Source: Nocardioides antri
GTDB taxonomy: Bacteria; Actinomycetota; Actinomycetes; Propionibacteriales; Nocardioidaceae
Assembly (NCBI RefSeq): GCF_008373765.1
Contig: NZ_VUJW01000008.1
Span: 124,001-188,000, forward strand
Length of the DNA stretch: 64,000 nucleotides
Direction of reading: 5' to 3'
Positions 7,818 to 14,698 of the stretch are shown piece after piece. Position 1 is the first letter of the stretch. Each line of letters opens with the position of its first letter. The position numbers and the translations under genes were made by a program. The notes below the pieces were generated by a model. It was not told the DNA's origin and ran no database searches. It saw only the letters and a program-made list of their open reading frames with translations.

Positions 7818-7973
7818 TGCGACTCGGCTGGCCGGGTCGCAGGATGTGCGACTCGGGTGCGACTCGGAGTCGGGATCGGGTGCGACTCGGGTGCGACTCG
7901 GGTGCGACTCGGCTCGGGGTGTGAGTCGCATGGGTCTGCTCGAGTCGCACGGATTTTGTGAGATGCGACTCGG
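7818..7973. repeat. Iteron-like array of TGCGACTCGG, helically phased
   Basis: Seven exact copies of TGCGACTCGG start at 7818, 7847, 7858, 7881, 7892, 7903 and 7964. Successive starts in the core are 11, 23, 11 and 11 bp apart, about one or two helical turns, so a protein would meet the copies on one face. Two opposite-strand cores (GAGTCGCA) lie at 7923-7930 and 7941-7948. The array is the main content of the 454-bp gene-free stretch 7529-7982. It lies between an ATPase gene and the terminase genes. It may be a replication origin, a terminase packaging site or an operator for the late genes; the sequence alone does not decide. Confidence 0.85.
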
Positions 7974-7982
7974 ATCGGGGGG

Positions 7983-9029
7983 TCATCGGTCGGTCTCCTT
8001 CGTGGTGAAGTAGCGCCTGGCGTTGCCCTTGCCGGCCACGAGGATCTGGTCGTCGCGGACCATGGCGGCGAGGTTGCGGTAGAAGGTGGAGCGCTGCTCG
8101 TCGGGGATCTTGAGCTCGGCCATGACTTGGGGACCGGTGGCGCCGACGTCGTCGTAGTTGGCGAGGATCAGGGCGATGCGGTCGCGGATGGGTGCGTCGA
8201 CTTCGCCGGCGCCGATGGTGGACATGACGATGCTGTTGCGGCCGAGGCGGTCACCGGTGAGCTGGATGGGCGTGCGGCGCAGCCAGATGGTGCGGCCGGG
8301 GGTGCCTTCCTTGAGCTTCTTCACCTTGAGGGTGACGAGTGGGTCTTCGGGGGTGCCGGTGAGGAGGAGAACTTCCTCGGCGTTGGCCTCGAACTGGTAG
8401 CCGCCGCGGGTGCGGGTGGCGTCGGACCATCCGGGGTGGTGGACCAGGAGCACGGTGCCGCCGATTGCGGTGGCGAGGTCGGCGGCGCGGCGCATGACCA
8501 GCGGTGCGTCTTTGGTCTCGTCGGCGTCGGGGGCGAGGCTGGAGAAGGTGTCGAGGATGACGAACCGGACGGTCTTCGCCAGGGCGAGCTCGGTGAGGCG
8601 TGCCCAGGTCTCGCGTTCGCTGAGGCTTCTCGGCTGGACGGCGATGGTGAGGTCGGCGTCCGGGATGGTCTTGCCGCGGTTGTAGGCGGTCTCCCAGGCG
8701 GCCAGGCGGTCGTCGAGGCCGGTGGATCCCTCGCCGACGACGTACAGGACGGGTGCTGCGTTGACGTCGTGGCCGAGCCAGGTGCGGCCGGTAGCGACCG
8801 AGCACGCCATGCCGACGGTGAGGAAGGTTTTGCCGATGCCCCAGGCGCCTACCAGCACGACGACGCCGCTGGCTACGACGTCGGCGATCAGGTCGGCGGG
8901 CTTGGGGATGGCGGTCAGTTCGGATCGGCCGTAGATGCCGCCGAGGACGTTCCCGAAGGCGGCCCCGCCAGGTCCCTCTGCCGGCTCGCTGCCGTAGACC
9001 CAGTCCTCGACGACGGGATTCGAGGTCAT
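7983..9029 (-). CDS. RecA/RepA-like phage ATPase with C-terminal winged-helix segment
   Basis: 348 residues from the ATG at 9029, which overlaps the previous stop by one base (TGATG). The N-terminal domain is a RecA-fold NTPase of the AAA_25/RepA group: Walker A GAWGIGKT at residues 61-68, Walker B VRFVILD ending Asp160, and a sensor-like stretch GGTVLLVHHPGWSD. Relatives are hexameric helicases or ATPases used in plasmid and phage replication. The last 80 residues look like a winged helix (DVGATGPQVMAELKIPDEQRSTFYRNLAAM), suggesting DNA recognition. The iteron-like array begins 10 bases after its stop, so ATPase and array may form an initiator/origin pair. Confidence 0.8.
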   Translation of the reverse strand: MTSNPVVEDWVYGSEPAEGPGGAAFGNVLGGIYGRSELTAIPKPADLIADVVASGVVVLVGAWGIGKTFLTVGMACSVATGRTWLGHDVNAAPVLYVVGEGSTGLDDRLAAWETAYNRGKTIPDADLTIAVQPRSLSERETWARLTELALAKTVRFVILDTFSSLAPDADETKDAPLVMRRAADLATAIGGTVLLVHHPGWSDATRTRGGYQFEANAEEVLLLTGTPEDPLVTLKVKKLKEGTPGRTIWLRRTPIQLTGDRLGRNSIVMSTIGAGEVDAPIRDRIALILANYDDVGATGPQVMAELKIPDEQRSTFYRNLAAMVRDDQILVAGKGNARRYFTTKETDR

Positions 9030-9316
9030 CAGTCGACCGCCTTGAGGGTTCGCCTGGCGCGGAGCTTGAGGGCGGTGCAGCGTTGGCAGCCGAGGATCTG
9101 GTCGCCGGGTCCGTGGAGCTCGTAGCCGGTGGCGTCGTACGGCATCAGGCGGCCCGTGCTCGCGAAGAAGCACATCGGGCGTCCGTCGACAGCCCACGCA
9201 CGGACGGCGATGTAGCGCAGCTCACCGGCGGGGTCGATGCAGGCCATGTGGGTGCCCTCCGCGGTGAGGCCGGCGACGTCGGTGGGGGCGCGGCGGGTGC
9301 TGGTTGCGAGCGTCAT
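9029..9316 (-). CDS. Small phage protein with a CxxC pair
   Basis: 95 residues; the ATG at 9316 overlaps the preceding stop (ATGA), which sets the start. The centre is beta-rich (MACIDPAGELRYIAVRAWAVDGRPMCFF) and the C-terminal part carries GCQRCTALKLRARRTL, a CxxC next to a basic helix. A CxxC with only scattered other cysteines and a histidine could hold a partial zinc site. It is coupled to the ATPase gene downstream. No family is recognised. Confidence 0.6.
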   Translation of the reverse strand: MTLATSTRRAPTDVAGLTAEGTHMACIDPAGELRYIAVRAWAVDGRPMCFFASTGRLMPYDATGYELHGPGDQILGCQRCTALKLRARRTLKAVD

Positions 9317-9804
9317 GCGGCTGCTCCCTGGTCGGCGGCACGGTGCAGGAGGATCCGCTGGCGGCCGTGGCCGGTCGGGTCGATCGCGCCCCAGAAGTCG
9401 GCGAGCACGACTTCGATCTGGTCGTCGAGCTCGGCCTCGACGTCGACGCCCACGAGAGTGGCGTGGCGTCGGCACGCGCGGGCGCGTTCGTCGTGGCGAA
9501 GCCACCGTGCGACGTCTGCGATCCTGTCGGCCGCGTCGGTGTCGTTGAGGTCGGGCTTCTGCCGTTCGAAGGTCGCGGCGACGGTGAGCCAGTGGTCCGG
9601 CGTGTGCTGTGCGAGGACCTCGGCGAGGAGGTTGCGCGAGAACTCGAAGACGCGCGGACCGGTCAGCCCTCCGACTCGCGTGCCGAGCAGGCGGAGCCGC
9701 TCGGCCTCGTAGGCCTTCATCTCCGACGCCCATTGGTCGGCGAGCCGCTTGGAGTCCTCTGGGGTCAACAGCGGCGGTTGGCAGCAGTCGTGGTCGCACG
9801 TCAC
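9313..9804 (-). CDS. Conserved-looking phage early protein, unknown function
   Basis: 163 residues from a GTG at 9804. It starts with a Cys/His cluster (CDHDCC), then a helical region (DSKRLADQWASEMKAYEAERLRLL), a segment FEFSRNLLAEVLAQHTPDHW and a DARWLRHDERARACRRH-like helix (residues about 98-115). The C-terminal third is acidic, then basic. Start and stop overlap both neighbours, so it belongs to the early leftward operon. It resembles no family I can name with confidence. Confidence 0.6.
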   Translation of the reverse strand: MTCDHDCCQPPLLTPEDSKRLADQWASEMKAYEAERLRLLGTRVGGLTGPRVFEFSRNLLAEVLAQHTPDHWLTVAATFERQKPDLNDTDAADRIADVARWLRHDERARACRRHATLVGVDVEAELDDQIEVVLADFWGAIDPTGHGRQRILLHRAADQGAAA

Positions 9805-9935
9805 GGCGTGGGCACCTCGTAGCGCTCTCGTGTTGGCCGCCGATGAGGTCGCCGCCGTCGAGCCGGTACATCGTCCGTAGGTTGAAGTCGTTGGCTACAA
9901 GCGCGCCGGATTGCCGCGGTGCTGTGGCCCGTCAT
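9801..9935 (-). CDS. 44-residue coupled small ORF
   Basis: The ATG at 9935 overlaps the stop of the upstream 101-residue gene (ATGA), and its TGA at 9801-9803 overlaps the GTG start of the downstream gene (GTGA). These double overlaps match the rest of the operon and are the main evidence. The peptide begins TGHSTAAIRRACSQRLQPTDD and becomes Arg/Pro-rich. A second frame over the same bases (LVANDFNLRTMYRLDGGDL) looks more protein-like but has no start after the upstream stop, so a past frameshift is possible. Confidence 0.4.
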   Translation of the reverse strand: MTGHSTAAIRRACSQRLQPTDDVPARRRRPHRRPTRERYEVPTP

Positions 9936-10237
9936 GCCGCCGCCCCAAGTTCGTAGAAGCATCGCCACCACGTAGCGGCCGCCTGCGGCTGGCCAATGAA
10001 GAGGACGTGGACGCCGCAGGCGATCGCGCGAGCGATGCCGGGAGCGAGCGGCATGACGTCAGGCCACACGTTGTCGAGGAGGAGCCAGTGATGACGGCCG
10101 ACGTCGATGATGATCGTCTCCCCGGGCGCCGCTGCGCCGAGCGTGACGTCGAGCAGCAGCCGGTCGACGTCGGGCATGTTCGGACCGAACCGGACTCGTG
10201 TGGCCGGGCGATGGCTCGTCCGGTCTCGTGTGATCAT
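9932..10237 (-). CDS. Small phage early protein, unknown function
   Basis: 101 residues from the ATG at 10237, with a strong GAGGAGG eight bases upstream, the best ribosome site in this part of the element. After a basic start it has alternating hydrophobic strands (DRLLLDVTLG; ETIIIDVGRHHWLLLDNVW) and a segment IARAIACGVHVLFIGQPQAAATWW. This suggests a small alpha/beta fold. It begins the leftward run of overlapping early genes. The 132 bases upstream, to the end of the Xis-like gene at 10370, contain no supported gene. Confidence 0.65.
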   Translation of the reverse strand: MITRDRTSHRPATRVRFGPNMPDVDRLLLDVTLGAAAPGETIIIDVGRHHWLLLDNVWPDVMPLAPGIARAIACGVHVLFIGQPQAAATWWRCFYELGAAA

Positions 10238-10369
10238 GTGAGGGACCTCCTCGGTGGAGCCTGGAGCTGTCGATCACGGCCGTCCCACGGGCAAGTGGGG
10301 CGGCCGTTGCGTCATCTCCGGCCACGGGCCCCAAGGAGGTAAGGGGTTCGGCCCGCCGCCGGAAGCTGG

Positions 10370-10579
10370 TCACGCCGCTGGGGTGGGCCGGCCGTTGGTC
10401 TCGGCCGCCGCCGCGAACTGCGCCTCGATCCACGCGTTGAGATCGCTCTCGCGGTACACGATGCGGCGGCCGAACTTCGCCGACTTGGGTCCGATGCCCT
10501 TGTGTCGCCAGAACCGAAGCGTCGCCTCCGACATGCAGAGCCGTTCGGCCGCCTGGTCGATCGTCATCAGTGGATCCAT
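10370..10579 (-). CDS. Xis/AlpA-like helix-turn-helix protein
   Basis: 69 residues from the ATG at 10579 with GAGGAG about seven bases upstream; a longer frame to 10690 would run through the operator region. The whole protein is an HTH_17-type domain: MTIDQAAERLCMSEATLRFWRHKG is the helix-turn-helix and GRRIVYRESDLNAWIEAQ is the wing and final helix. Proteins of this size next to a tyrosine integrase usually act as recombination directionality factors or early regulators. It diverges from the repressor gene across about 85 bp that carry palindromic sites, so it is probably repressed with the early operon. Confidence 0.8.
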   Translation of the reverse strand: MDPLMTIDQAAERLCMSEATLRFWRHKGIGPKSAKFGRRIVYRESDLNAWIEAQFAAAAETNGRPTPAA

Positions 10580-10598
10580 CCTGCGCTCCTCACAGAGA

Positions 10599-10671
10599 AC
10601 TGTTGAAATCACAGTAATCCGCCGAACTAGTGACAAGCAACAGAAATCGCAGTACGCTGCGAAATATGCAG
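10599..10671. promoter_or_regulatory. Divergent promoter/operator region between xis-like and repressor genes
   Basis: Two palindromes with 7-base spacers are present: ACTGT-n7-ACAGT at 10599-10615 and CTGC-n7-GCAG at 10657-10671. Both spacers contain GAAAT. A related direct repeat is GAAATCACAGTA at 10605-10616 and GAAATCGCAGTA at 10643-10654. The second palindrome covers the repressor start codon (10666), which lacks a Shine-Dalgarno, so a leaderless, self-repressed transcript is plausible. The region is clearly lower in GC than its surroundings. Confidence 0.6.
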
Positions 10672-11103
10672 GATAGTCAACGACTGTCAACGAGTGCCAA
10701 CGATGGCGCGACGCCCGAAGAGGTCTTCGCCGCGCGAGTCCGTAGCGAACGCGAACGCCAGGGCTTGTCTCAAGCCCGGGTCGCGGACCGGATGCGTTTG
10801 GTGGGCGTGGACATCGACGCGACCGCTATCACCCGGATCGAGCGGGGCGAGCGCCGTGTGCGGCTGAACGAGGCGGTGGCGTTGGCGCAAGCGCTGCAGC
10901 TGGAACTCCAAGAGCTGGTCATGCCCGACGCAGGGAGCCTCGAGGAGCAGCTCAAGCGCGCAGTCGAGGTCGCTCAACGGGCCGAGGTCGCGGCCACATA
11001 TTGGGGCGAGGAGGCCCGCCTAGCGCGGGACCGATTGGTGCGGATTGAGCAGTGGATGGTGCGCGGAAAGGAAGCAGAAGATGGCGTCGATCAAGAAGCG
11101 TGA
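10666..11103 (+). CDS. Phage Cro/C1-type repressor
   Basis: 145 residues from the ATG at 10666; a GTG at 10630 is possible but would place the start within the operator. Residues about 18-77 form an XRE helix-turn-helix: FAARVRSERERQGLSQARVADRM, then ITRIERGERRVRLNEAVALAQAL. The C-terminal 60 residues are a charged helix (EEQLKRAVEVAQRAEVAATYW) probably used for dimerisation; there is no LexA-like peptidase domain, so lysogeny control would not depend on RecA self-cleavage. Its 3' end overlaps the integrase start by 23 bases, so repressor and integrase are co-expressed. Confidence 0.8.
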   Translation: MQDSQRLSTSANDGATPEEVFAARVRSERERQGLSQARVADRMRLVGVDIDATAITRIERGERRVRLNEAVALAQALQLELQELVMPDAGSLEEQLKRAVEVAQRAEVAATYWGEEARLARDRLVRIEQWMVRGKEAEDGVDQEA

Positions 11104-12184
11104 CAACGGAAAGTGGCGGGCTCGGTACCGCGACGACGCCGGCCACGAACACGCGCGGCACTTCGAGCGGAAGGTCGACGCCCAGCGGTGGCTCGACGAG
11201 CAGACTGCGAAGCTCGTCGCCGGCACCCACGTCGCGCCACGCCAAGCGCGGACGACCGTGGGGGAGTGGTGTGACCGCTGGCTCGAGGGCTATCGCGGCA
11301 ACCGGAAGACCACCGTCCGGCAGGCCGAGGTGCACATCGCCCGGATCCGTACCGCGTTCGGCGACATGCAGCTAAGCGCTGTCCGGCCGTCGCACGTCCG
11401 CACCTGGTGCGCGCAGCTCTCCGCAGAGGGCCTGGCCGACTCCTACGTGTACGCCTTGCACTCCCGGCTCGCGCAGATCTTCGCCGACGCGGTCCACGAC
11501 GGCCTGGTCCCGCGGTCCCCCTGCTCCCGCCGCACGTCGCCACCGATGGGCAAGCAGCGGCCCTACGTCTGCACCACGGAGCAGATGTGGGAGCTCCACG
11601 ACGCGTTGCCCGAGCACCTCCGAGCGGCCGTCCTGCTCGGCGCGTTCGCCGGCCTCCGCCTAGCCGAAGCCTGCGGGTTGAGAATCGAGGACGTCGACTT
11701 CATCCGAGGCGTCGTCTCGCCGGCGGTCCAGTACCCGGCCGAGTCGTTGAAGAGCGAGACGTCGCAGACCCCGATCCCGGTAGGTCAGAGCCTCGCGCTC
11801 GAGCTCGCCAGCCACTGCGCGCGGTACGTCCCGGACGACGACACCGACGCTGCCCGGCCCCGGCCGGGGTCGCTCCTGGTCAACGAGTTCGGCCACCAGC
11901 TCGCACCGTGGACGCTCGAGCGCGCGATCCGCTCGGCGCGCAAGAAGGTCCCCGGTCTGCCCGTCGACTTCCGATTCCACGATCTGCGGCACTTCTACGC
12001 CTCGATGCTGATCGCGAAGGGCGCCGACGTGAAGGTGGTCCAGGCGAGGCTGCGTCACGCGAGCGCGAAGACCACGCTCGACACGTACGCACACCTATGG
12101 CCGGACGCCGACGACAGCACGCGGACGGCGGTCGACGAGCTCCTCGCCGAGCGCGCCGAGGTGCTGCGCCAGGCCGCAGAGTAG
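11081..12184 (+). CDS. int: Tyrosine-type integrase
   Basis: 367 residues from the ATG at 11081 with AAGGAAG upstream. It inserts and, with Xis, excises the element. The N-terminal arm-binding domain (KKRDNGKWRARYRDDAGHEHARHF) and a core-binding SAM-like domain (about residues 58-145) precede the catalytic domain. Catalytic residues are visible: Arg193 in GLRLAEACGL, His300-Arg303 in HDLRHFYAS, His326 in RLRHAS and the nucleophile Tyr336 in LDTYAHLW. All are intact. The gene overlaps the repressor gene upstream, and a 101-residue gene begins two bases after its stop. Confidence 0.93.
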   Translation: MASIKKRDNGKWRARYRDDAGHEHARHFERKVDAQRWLDEQTAKLVAGTHVAPRQARTTVGEWCDRWLEGYRGNRKTTVRQAEVHIARIRTAFGDMQLSAVRPSHVRTWCAQLSAEGLADSYVYALHSRLAQIFADAVHDGLVPRSPCSRRTSPPMGKQRPYVCTTEQMWELHDALPEHLRAAVLLGAFAGLRLAEACGLRIEDVDFIRGVVSPAVQYPAESLKSETSQTPIPVGQSLALELASHCARYVPDDDTDAARPRPGSLLVNEFGHQLAPWTLERAIRSARKKVPGLPVDFRFHDLRHFYASMLIAKGADVKVVQARLRHASAKTTLDTYAHLWPDADDSTRTAVDELLAERAEVLRQAAE

Positions 12185-12186
12185 CC

Positions 12187-12492
12187 ATGGCCGAGGATCT
12201 GGCAGTCGTCGCGGAACAGCTGGTTGTCGGCATGGTGACGCTGCGGCTGAGTGCCGACGCGCTCGGCGTGCAGCGCGATCGCGTCGACCAGGATGCGGAT
12301 GCGGCACTCTGGCGTCAGGTCCATGACGAGCTCGGCATCGATGCCCGGCGAGACGCCTTGGTGTGGCAGCTCGTGCAGGTCTGCGAGGAGCTCGTGTCGT
12401 TCGCCTCGGATCGAACGAGAAGCACGCCGGAAGCCGTCGTGGCGGAGGTGGCGCGACGGCTACGGGAACGTCGCGGCGCCGGCCTGGAGTAG
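12187..12492 (+). CDS. Small protein between integrase and element border
   Basis: 101 residues; the ATG at 12187 is two bases after the integrase stop. The protein is helical and acidic (AEDLAVVAEQLVVGMVTLRLSAD; WRQVHDELGIDARRDALVWQLVQVCEELVSF) and ends VVAEVARRLRERRGAGLE. It has no membrane segment or recognised motif. As the last gene before the terminator and the border it is probably transcribed with repressor and integrase. It could help control excision, but this is only inferred from position. Confidence 0.6.
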   Translation: MAEDLAVVAEQLVVGMVTLRLSADALGVQRDRVDQDADAALWRQVHDELGIDARRDALVWQLVQVCEELVSFASDRTRSTPEAVVAEVARRLRERRGAGLE

Positions 12493-12497
12493 GCGCG

Positions 12498-12530
12498 AAG
12501 GGCCGCCGAGCGGGGTGCTCGACGGCCCTT
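12498..12530 (+). terminator. Intrinsic terminator after the integrase operon
   Basis: A 14-base stem starting AAGGGCCGcCGAGC pairs with GCTCGaCGGCCCTT (one mismatch) around a 5-base GGGGT loop, followed by CTTG. It begins 5 bases after the stop at 12492 and should end the repressor-integrase transcript before glnA, which comes from the other side. Confidence 0.75.
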
Positions 12531-12532
12531 CT

Positions 12533-12595
12533 TGCGGACTATCTGCGGACTGGTGCCCGCCTCAGATCGCGTTTCCGCAGGTCAGAGGCGGGTTG
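12533..12595 (+). repeat. 63-bp composite sequence at the element border (candidate attachment region)
   Basis: It contains two TGCGGACT units (12533-12540 and 12544-12551), a 20-base spacer, then a 24-base part starting TTTCCGCAGGTCAGAG (12572-12595), ending five bases before the glnA stop codon. The same layout is inverted at 7593-7655. Its location directly between the integrase operon and the host gene makes it the best candidate for the right attachment region. No tRNA T-loop or CCA end is present. Confidence 0.5.
12556..12592 (-). terminator. Possible hairpin downstream of glnA
   Basis: CCCGCCTC (12556-12563) and GAGGCGGG (12585-12592) are perfectly complementary with a 21-base loop. 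On the minus strand the hairpin starts 8 bases after the glnA stop, so it may act as a terminator, although no T-run follows. It overlaps the candidate border sequence. Confidence 0.35.
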
Positions 12596-12599
12596 AGGC

Positions 12600-14021
12600 T
12601 CAGATGTCGTAGTAGAGCTCGAACTCGTGCGGGTGCGGGCGCTGCTGCACGGGGGCGATCTCGTTCTCGCGCTTGTAGGAGATCCAGGTGTCGATCAGGT
12701 CCGGCGTGAAGACGTTGCCGGCCGTCAGGAACTCGTGGTCGGCCTCGAGGGCGTCGAGCACGGCGTCGAGCGAGGTCGGCACCTGGTCGATCTCGGCCAT
12801 CTCGTCCGGCGGGAGCTCGTAGATGTCCTTGTCGATCGGAGCGGCGGGCTCGATCTTGTTCTGGATGCCGTCGAGGCCCGCGAGCATGAGCGCCGAGAAC
12901 GCGAGGTACGGGTTCGCCGACGGGTCGGGGAAGCGGGTCTCGATGCGCTTGGCCTTGGGGTTGGTGCCCGTGATCGGGATCCGGACCGAGGCGGACCGGT
13001 TCCGCGAGGAGTAGACCAGCGAGATCGGGGCCTCGAAGCCCGGGACCAGGCGGTGGTACGAGTTCACCGTCGGGTTGGTGAACGCCAGCACGGCCGGCGC
13101 GTGCTTCAGGATGCCGCCGATGTACCAGCGGGCCATGTCGGAGAGGCCGCCGTAGCCGGTCTCGTCGTAGAACAGCGGGTCGCCGCCCTTCCACAGCGAC
13201 TGGTGCACGTGCATGCCCGAGCCGTTGTCACCGAAGATCGGCTTCGGCATGAAGGTGACCGACTTGCCCTGCTCCCAGGCGGTGTTCTTGATGAGGTACT
13301 TGAACTTCATCACGTCGTCCGCGGCCTTGAGCAGCGTGTCGAAGCGGTAGTTGATCTCCGCCTGGCCGGCGGTCCCGACCTCGTGGTGGCCGCGCTCGAC
13401 CTGGAGGCCGCAGGCCTCGAGGTTCTTCACCATGTCGTCGCGCAGGTCGCCGTAGTGGTCGTACGGCGCGACGGGGAAGTAGCCGCCCTTGAAGCGGGTC
13501 TTGTAGCCGAGGTTCGGCGCGGTGTCGTCGCCGGAGTTCCACCAGCCCTCGATCGAGTCGATGTGGTAGAACGCCTCGTTCTCGGAGGTCGAGTAGCGCA
13601 CCGAGTCGAAGATGTAGAACTCCGCCTCAGGCGCGAAGTACGCGGTGTCCGCGATGCCCGTGGTGTTGAGGTAGGCGAGCGCCTTCTTCGCGATGTTGCG
13701 CGGGTCGCGGGAGTAGGGCTCACCGGTGATCGGGTCGTGGATGAAGAAGTTGACGTTGAGCGTCTTGGCCTTGCGGAACGGGTCGACGTACGCCGTCGTC
13801 GGGTCCGGGAACAGCGCCATGTCCGACTCGTTGATGGCCTGGAATCCCCGGATCGACGAGCCGTCGAAGTTCAGACCGTCGTCGAAGACCGACTGGTCGA
13901 ACGACGAGACCGGGACGGTGAAGTGCTGCATGATTCCGGGCAGGTCACAGAACCGGACGTCGACCATCTCGACGCCCTCGTCCGCGATGAACTTGAGCAG
14001 CTCTTCGCTGTTGCTGAACAT
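12600..14021 (-). CDS. glnA: Glutamine synthetase type I
   Basis: 473 residues, the normal length of dodecameric GSI; the ATG at 14021 follows GAGGAGGAACGA. It makes glutamine from glutamate, ammonia and ATP in the cytoplasm. Visible motifs include the beta-grasp N-terminus with DLPGIMQHF, the latch FDGSSIRGF, the ATP/metal region [15 protein letters not shown] and the flap region near residue 330. Tyr401 in DIYELPPDE is the expected adenylylation site, so GlnE-type control is likely. A four-part GlnR-like operator lies 136-173 bp upstream (14157-14194). The gene ends next to the prophage border but is complete. Confidence 0.97.
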   Translation of the reverse strand: MFSNSEELLKFIADEGVEMVDVRFCDLPGIMQHFTVPVSSFDQSVFDDGLNFDGSSIRGFQAINESDMALFPDPTTAYVDPFRKAKTLNVNFFIHDPITGEPYSRDPRNIAKKALAYLNTTGIADTAYFAPEAEFYIFDSVRYSTSENEAFYHIDSIEGWWNSGDDTAPNLGYKTRFKGGYFPVAPYDHYGDLRDDMVKNLEACGLQVERGHHEVGTAGQAEINYRFDTLLKAADDVMKFKYLIKNTAWEQGKSVTFMPKPIFGDNGSGMHVHQSLWKGGDPLFYDETGYGGLSDMARWYIGGILKHAPAVLAFTNPTVNSYHRLVPGFEAPISLVYSSRNRSASVRIPITGTNPKAKRIETRFPDPSANPYLAFSALMLAGLDGIQNKIEPAAPIDKDIYELPPDEMAEIDQVPTSLDAVLDALEADHEFLTAGNVFTPDLIDTWISYKRENEIAPVQQRPHPHEFELYYDI

Positions 14022-14156
14022 TCGTTCCTCCTCGGCTGACGGTAGTCAGCCAACAGTTTGGATCCGGCAACACCGGAATCGAGGGGTGTAGATCGCGGCA
14101 TCGTACCTACGCCACGCTGCGCGACGACCGCCTGTCCAGGAACCTACGGAGGGGCC

Positions 14157-14194
14157 GTTTCTCGACCATGACCACATTGTTTCGGGGATGTAAC
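14157..14194 (-). promoter_or_regulatory. GlnR-type operator upstream of glnA
   Basis: On the glnA strand the region reads GTTAC-n6-GAAAC-n6-GTCAT-n6-GAAAC, with every spacer exactly six bases. This is the known actinobacterial GlnR layout (gTnAC-n6-GaAAC repeated). Coordinates of the parts are 14190-14194, 14179-14183, 14168-14172 and 14157-14161. A possible -10 element TACGAT lies at 14100-14105. The region is shared with the divergent RDD gene. Confidence 0.75.
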
Positions 14195-14250
14195 AGGTTT
14201 CTGAGACCGGGGTTGGGAGGGTCCGCGGCCGGGTCACTAGGGTGACGGCG

Positions 14251-14691
14251 ATGTCCGTGCAGCCAGGCCAGCCCGCCGCCACCGTCCCGTTCCCCACCGC
14301 GTCGTGGGGACGGCGGATCCTCGCGATCTTCGTCGACTGGATCGCCTCGACGCTGGTCGTGATCGCGTTCGTCGGCCTGGACACGTACGGTGAGCCGGGC
14401 TCGCCCGCCCAGCTCTACACGCTCGCGGTCTACGTGCTCGAGGCGACGCTGCTGACCTGGCTGCTCGCCGGCTCGTTCGGCAAGCTGGTGACCGGCCTGC
14501 GCGTCGTACCCGCGAAGGGGCGGGGGCGCCTCTCCAACCCGCTCCCGCTGCTGCTCCGCCAGGTGGCGGTCGTGGCGGTGATCCCGCCGCTGGTCTTCCG
14601 GCAGGACGGCCGCGGCCTCCACGACATGATCGCCGGCACGGCGACCGTCGACATGCAGACCTACCGGCGGCTGACGACCACCGGCGTCTGA
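14251..14691 (+). CDS. RDD-family membrane protein
   Basis: 146 residues from ATG 14251, with AGGGTG upstream. It has the RDD signature start: RRILAIFVDWIASTLVVIAFVGLD (Arg and Asp in helix 1), a second helix YTLAVYVLEATLLTWLLAGSFGKLVTGLRVV with the usual GK-GLRV turn, and a third helix LLRQVAVVAVIPPLVF. It ends with the family's typical RGLHDMIAGTATVD. RDD proteins are small inner-membrane proteins, some acting in ion exchange. It diverges from glnA and converges on the DUF4191 gene; this pairing next to glnA is common in actinobacteria. Confidence 0.85.
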   Translation: MSVQPGQPAATVPFPTASWGRRILAIFVDWIASTLVVIAFVGLDTYGEPGSPAQLYTLAVYVLEATLLTWLLAGSFGKLVTGLRVVPAKGRGRLSNPLPLLLRQVAVVAVIPPLVFRQDGRGLHDMIAGTATVDMQTYRRLTTTGV

Positions 14692-14698
14692 CCTTCGA

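Larger units (their letters stand above)
1..12595. mobile_element. Integrated prophage or phage-derived island, left end outside window
   Basis: The right border lies between the integrase-linked genes (ending 12492) and glnA (ending 12600). The block contains integrase, repressor, Xis-like protein, a RecA/RepA-like ATPase, both terminase subunits and a tape-measure protein, so its phage origin is clear. Most genes run leftward with start/stop overlaps; integrase and repressor run rightward. Two lone rightward genes (4352-4927 and 6392-6820) interrupt the leftward late genes. No portal, capsid, protease or tail-tube gene is recognisable between the large terminase gene and the tape measure, so this may be a degraded prophage, a rearranged phage or a satellite-like element. 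The left attachment site is not in the window. No tRNA gene was found at the right border; a 63-bp sequence at 12533-12595 is the best border candidate. Confidence 0.85.

Noticed and set aside
7818-7973. CRISPR array
   Set aside because: The repeats are only about 10-11 bp, lie next to each other without unique spacers of regular length, and no cas gene is present.
7522-7986. 154-codon leftward gene across the repeat array
   Set aside because: The product is Ser/Arg/Pro-rich translation of the repeats and lacks a ribosome site; the block is better explained as non-coding.
12533-12595. tRNA 3' end as attachment site
   Set aside because: No T-loop GTTCGA, acceptor stem or CCA could be folded; the glnA stop codon is adjacent instead.
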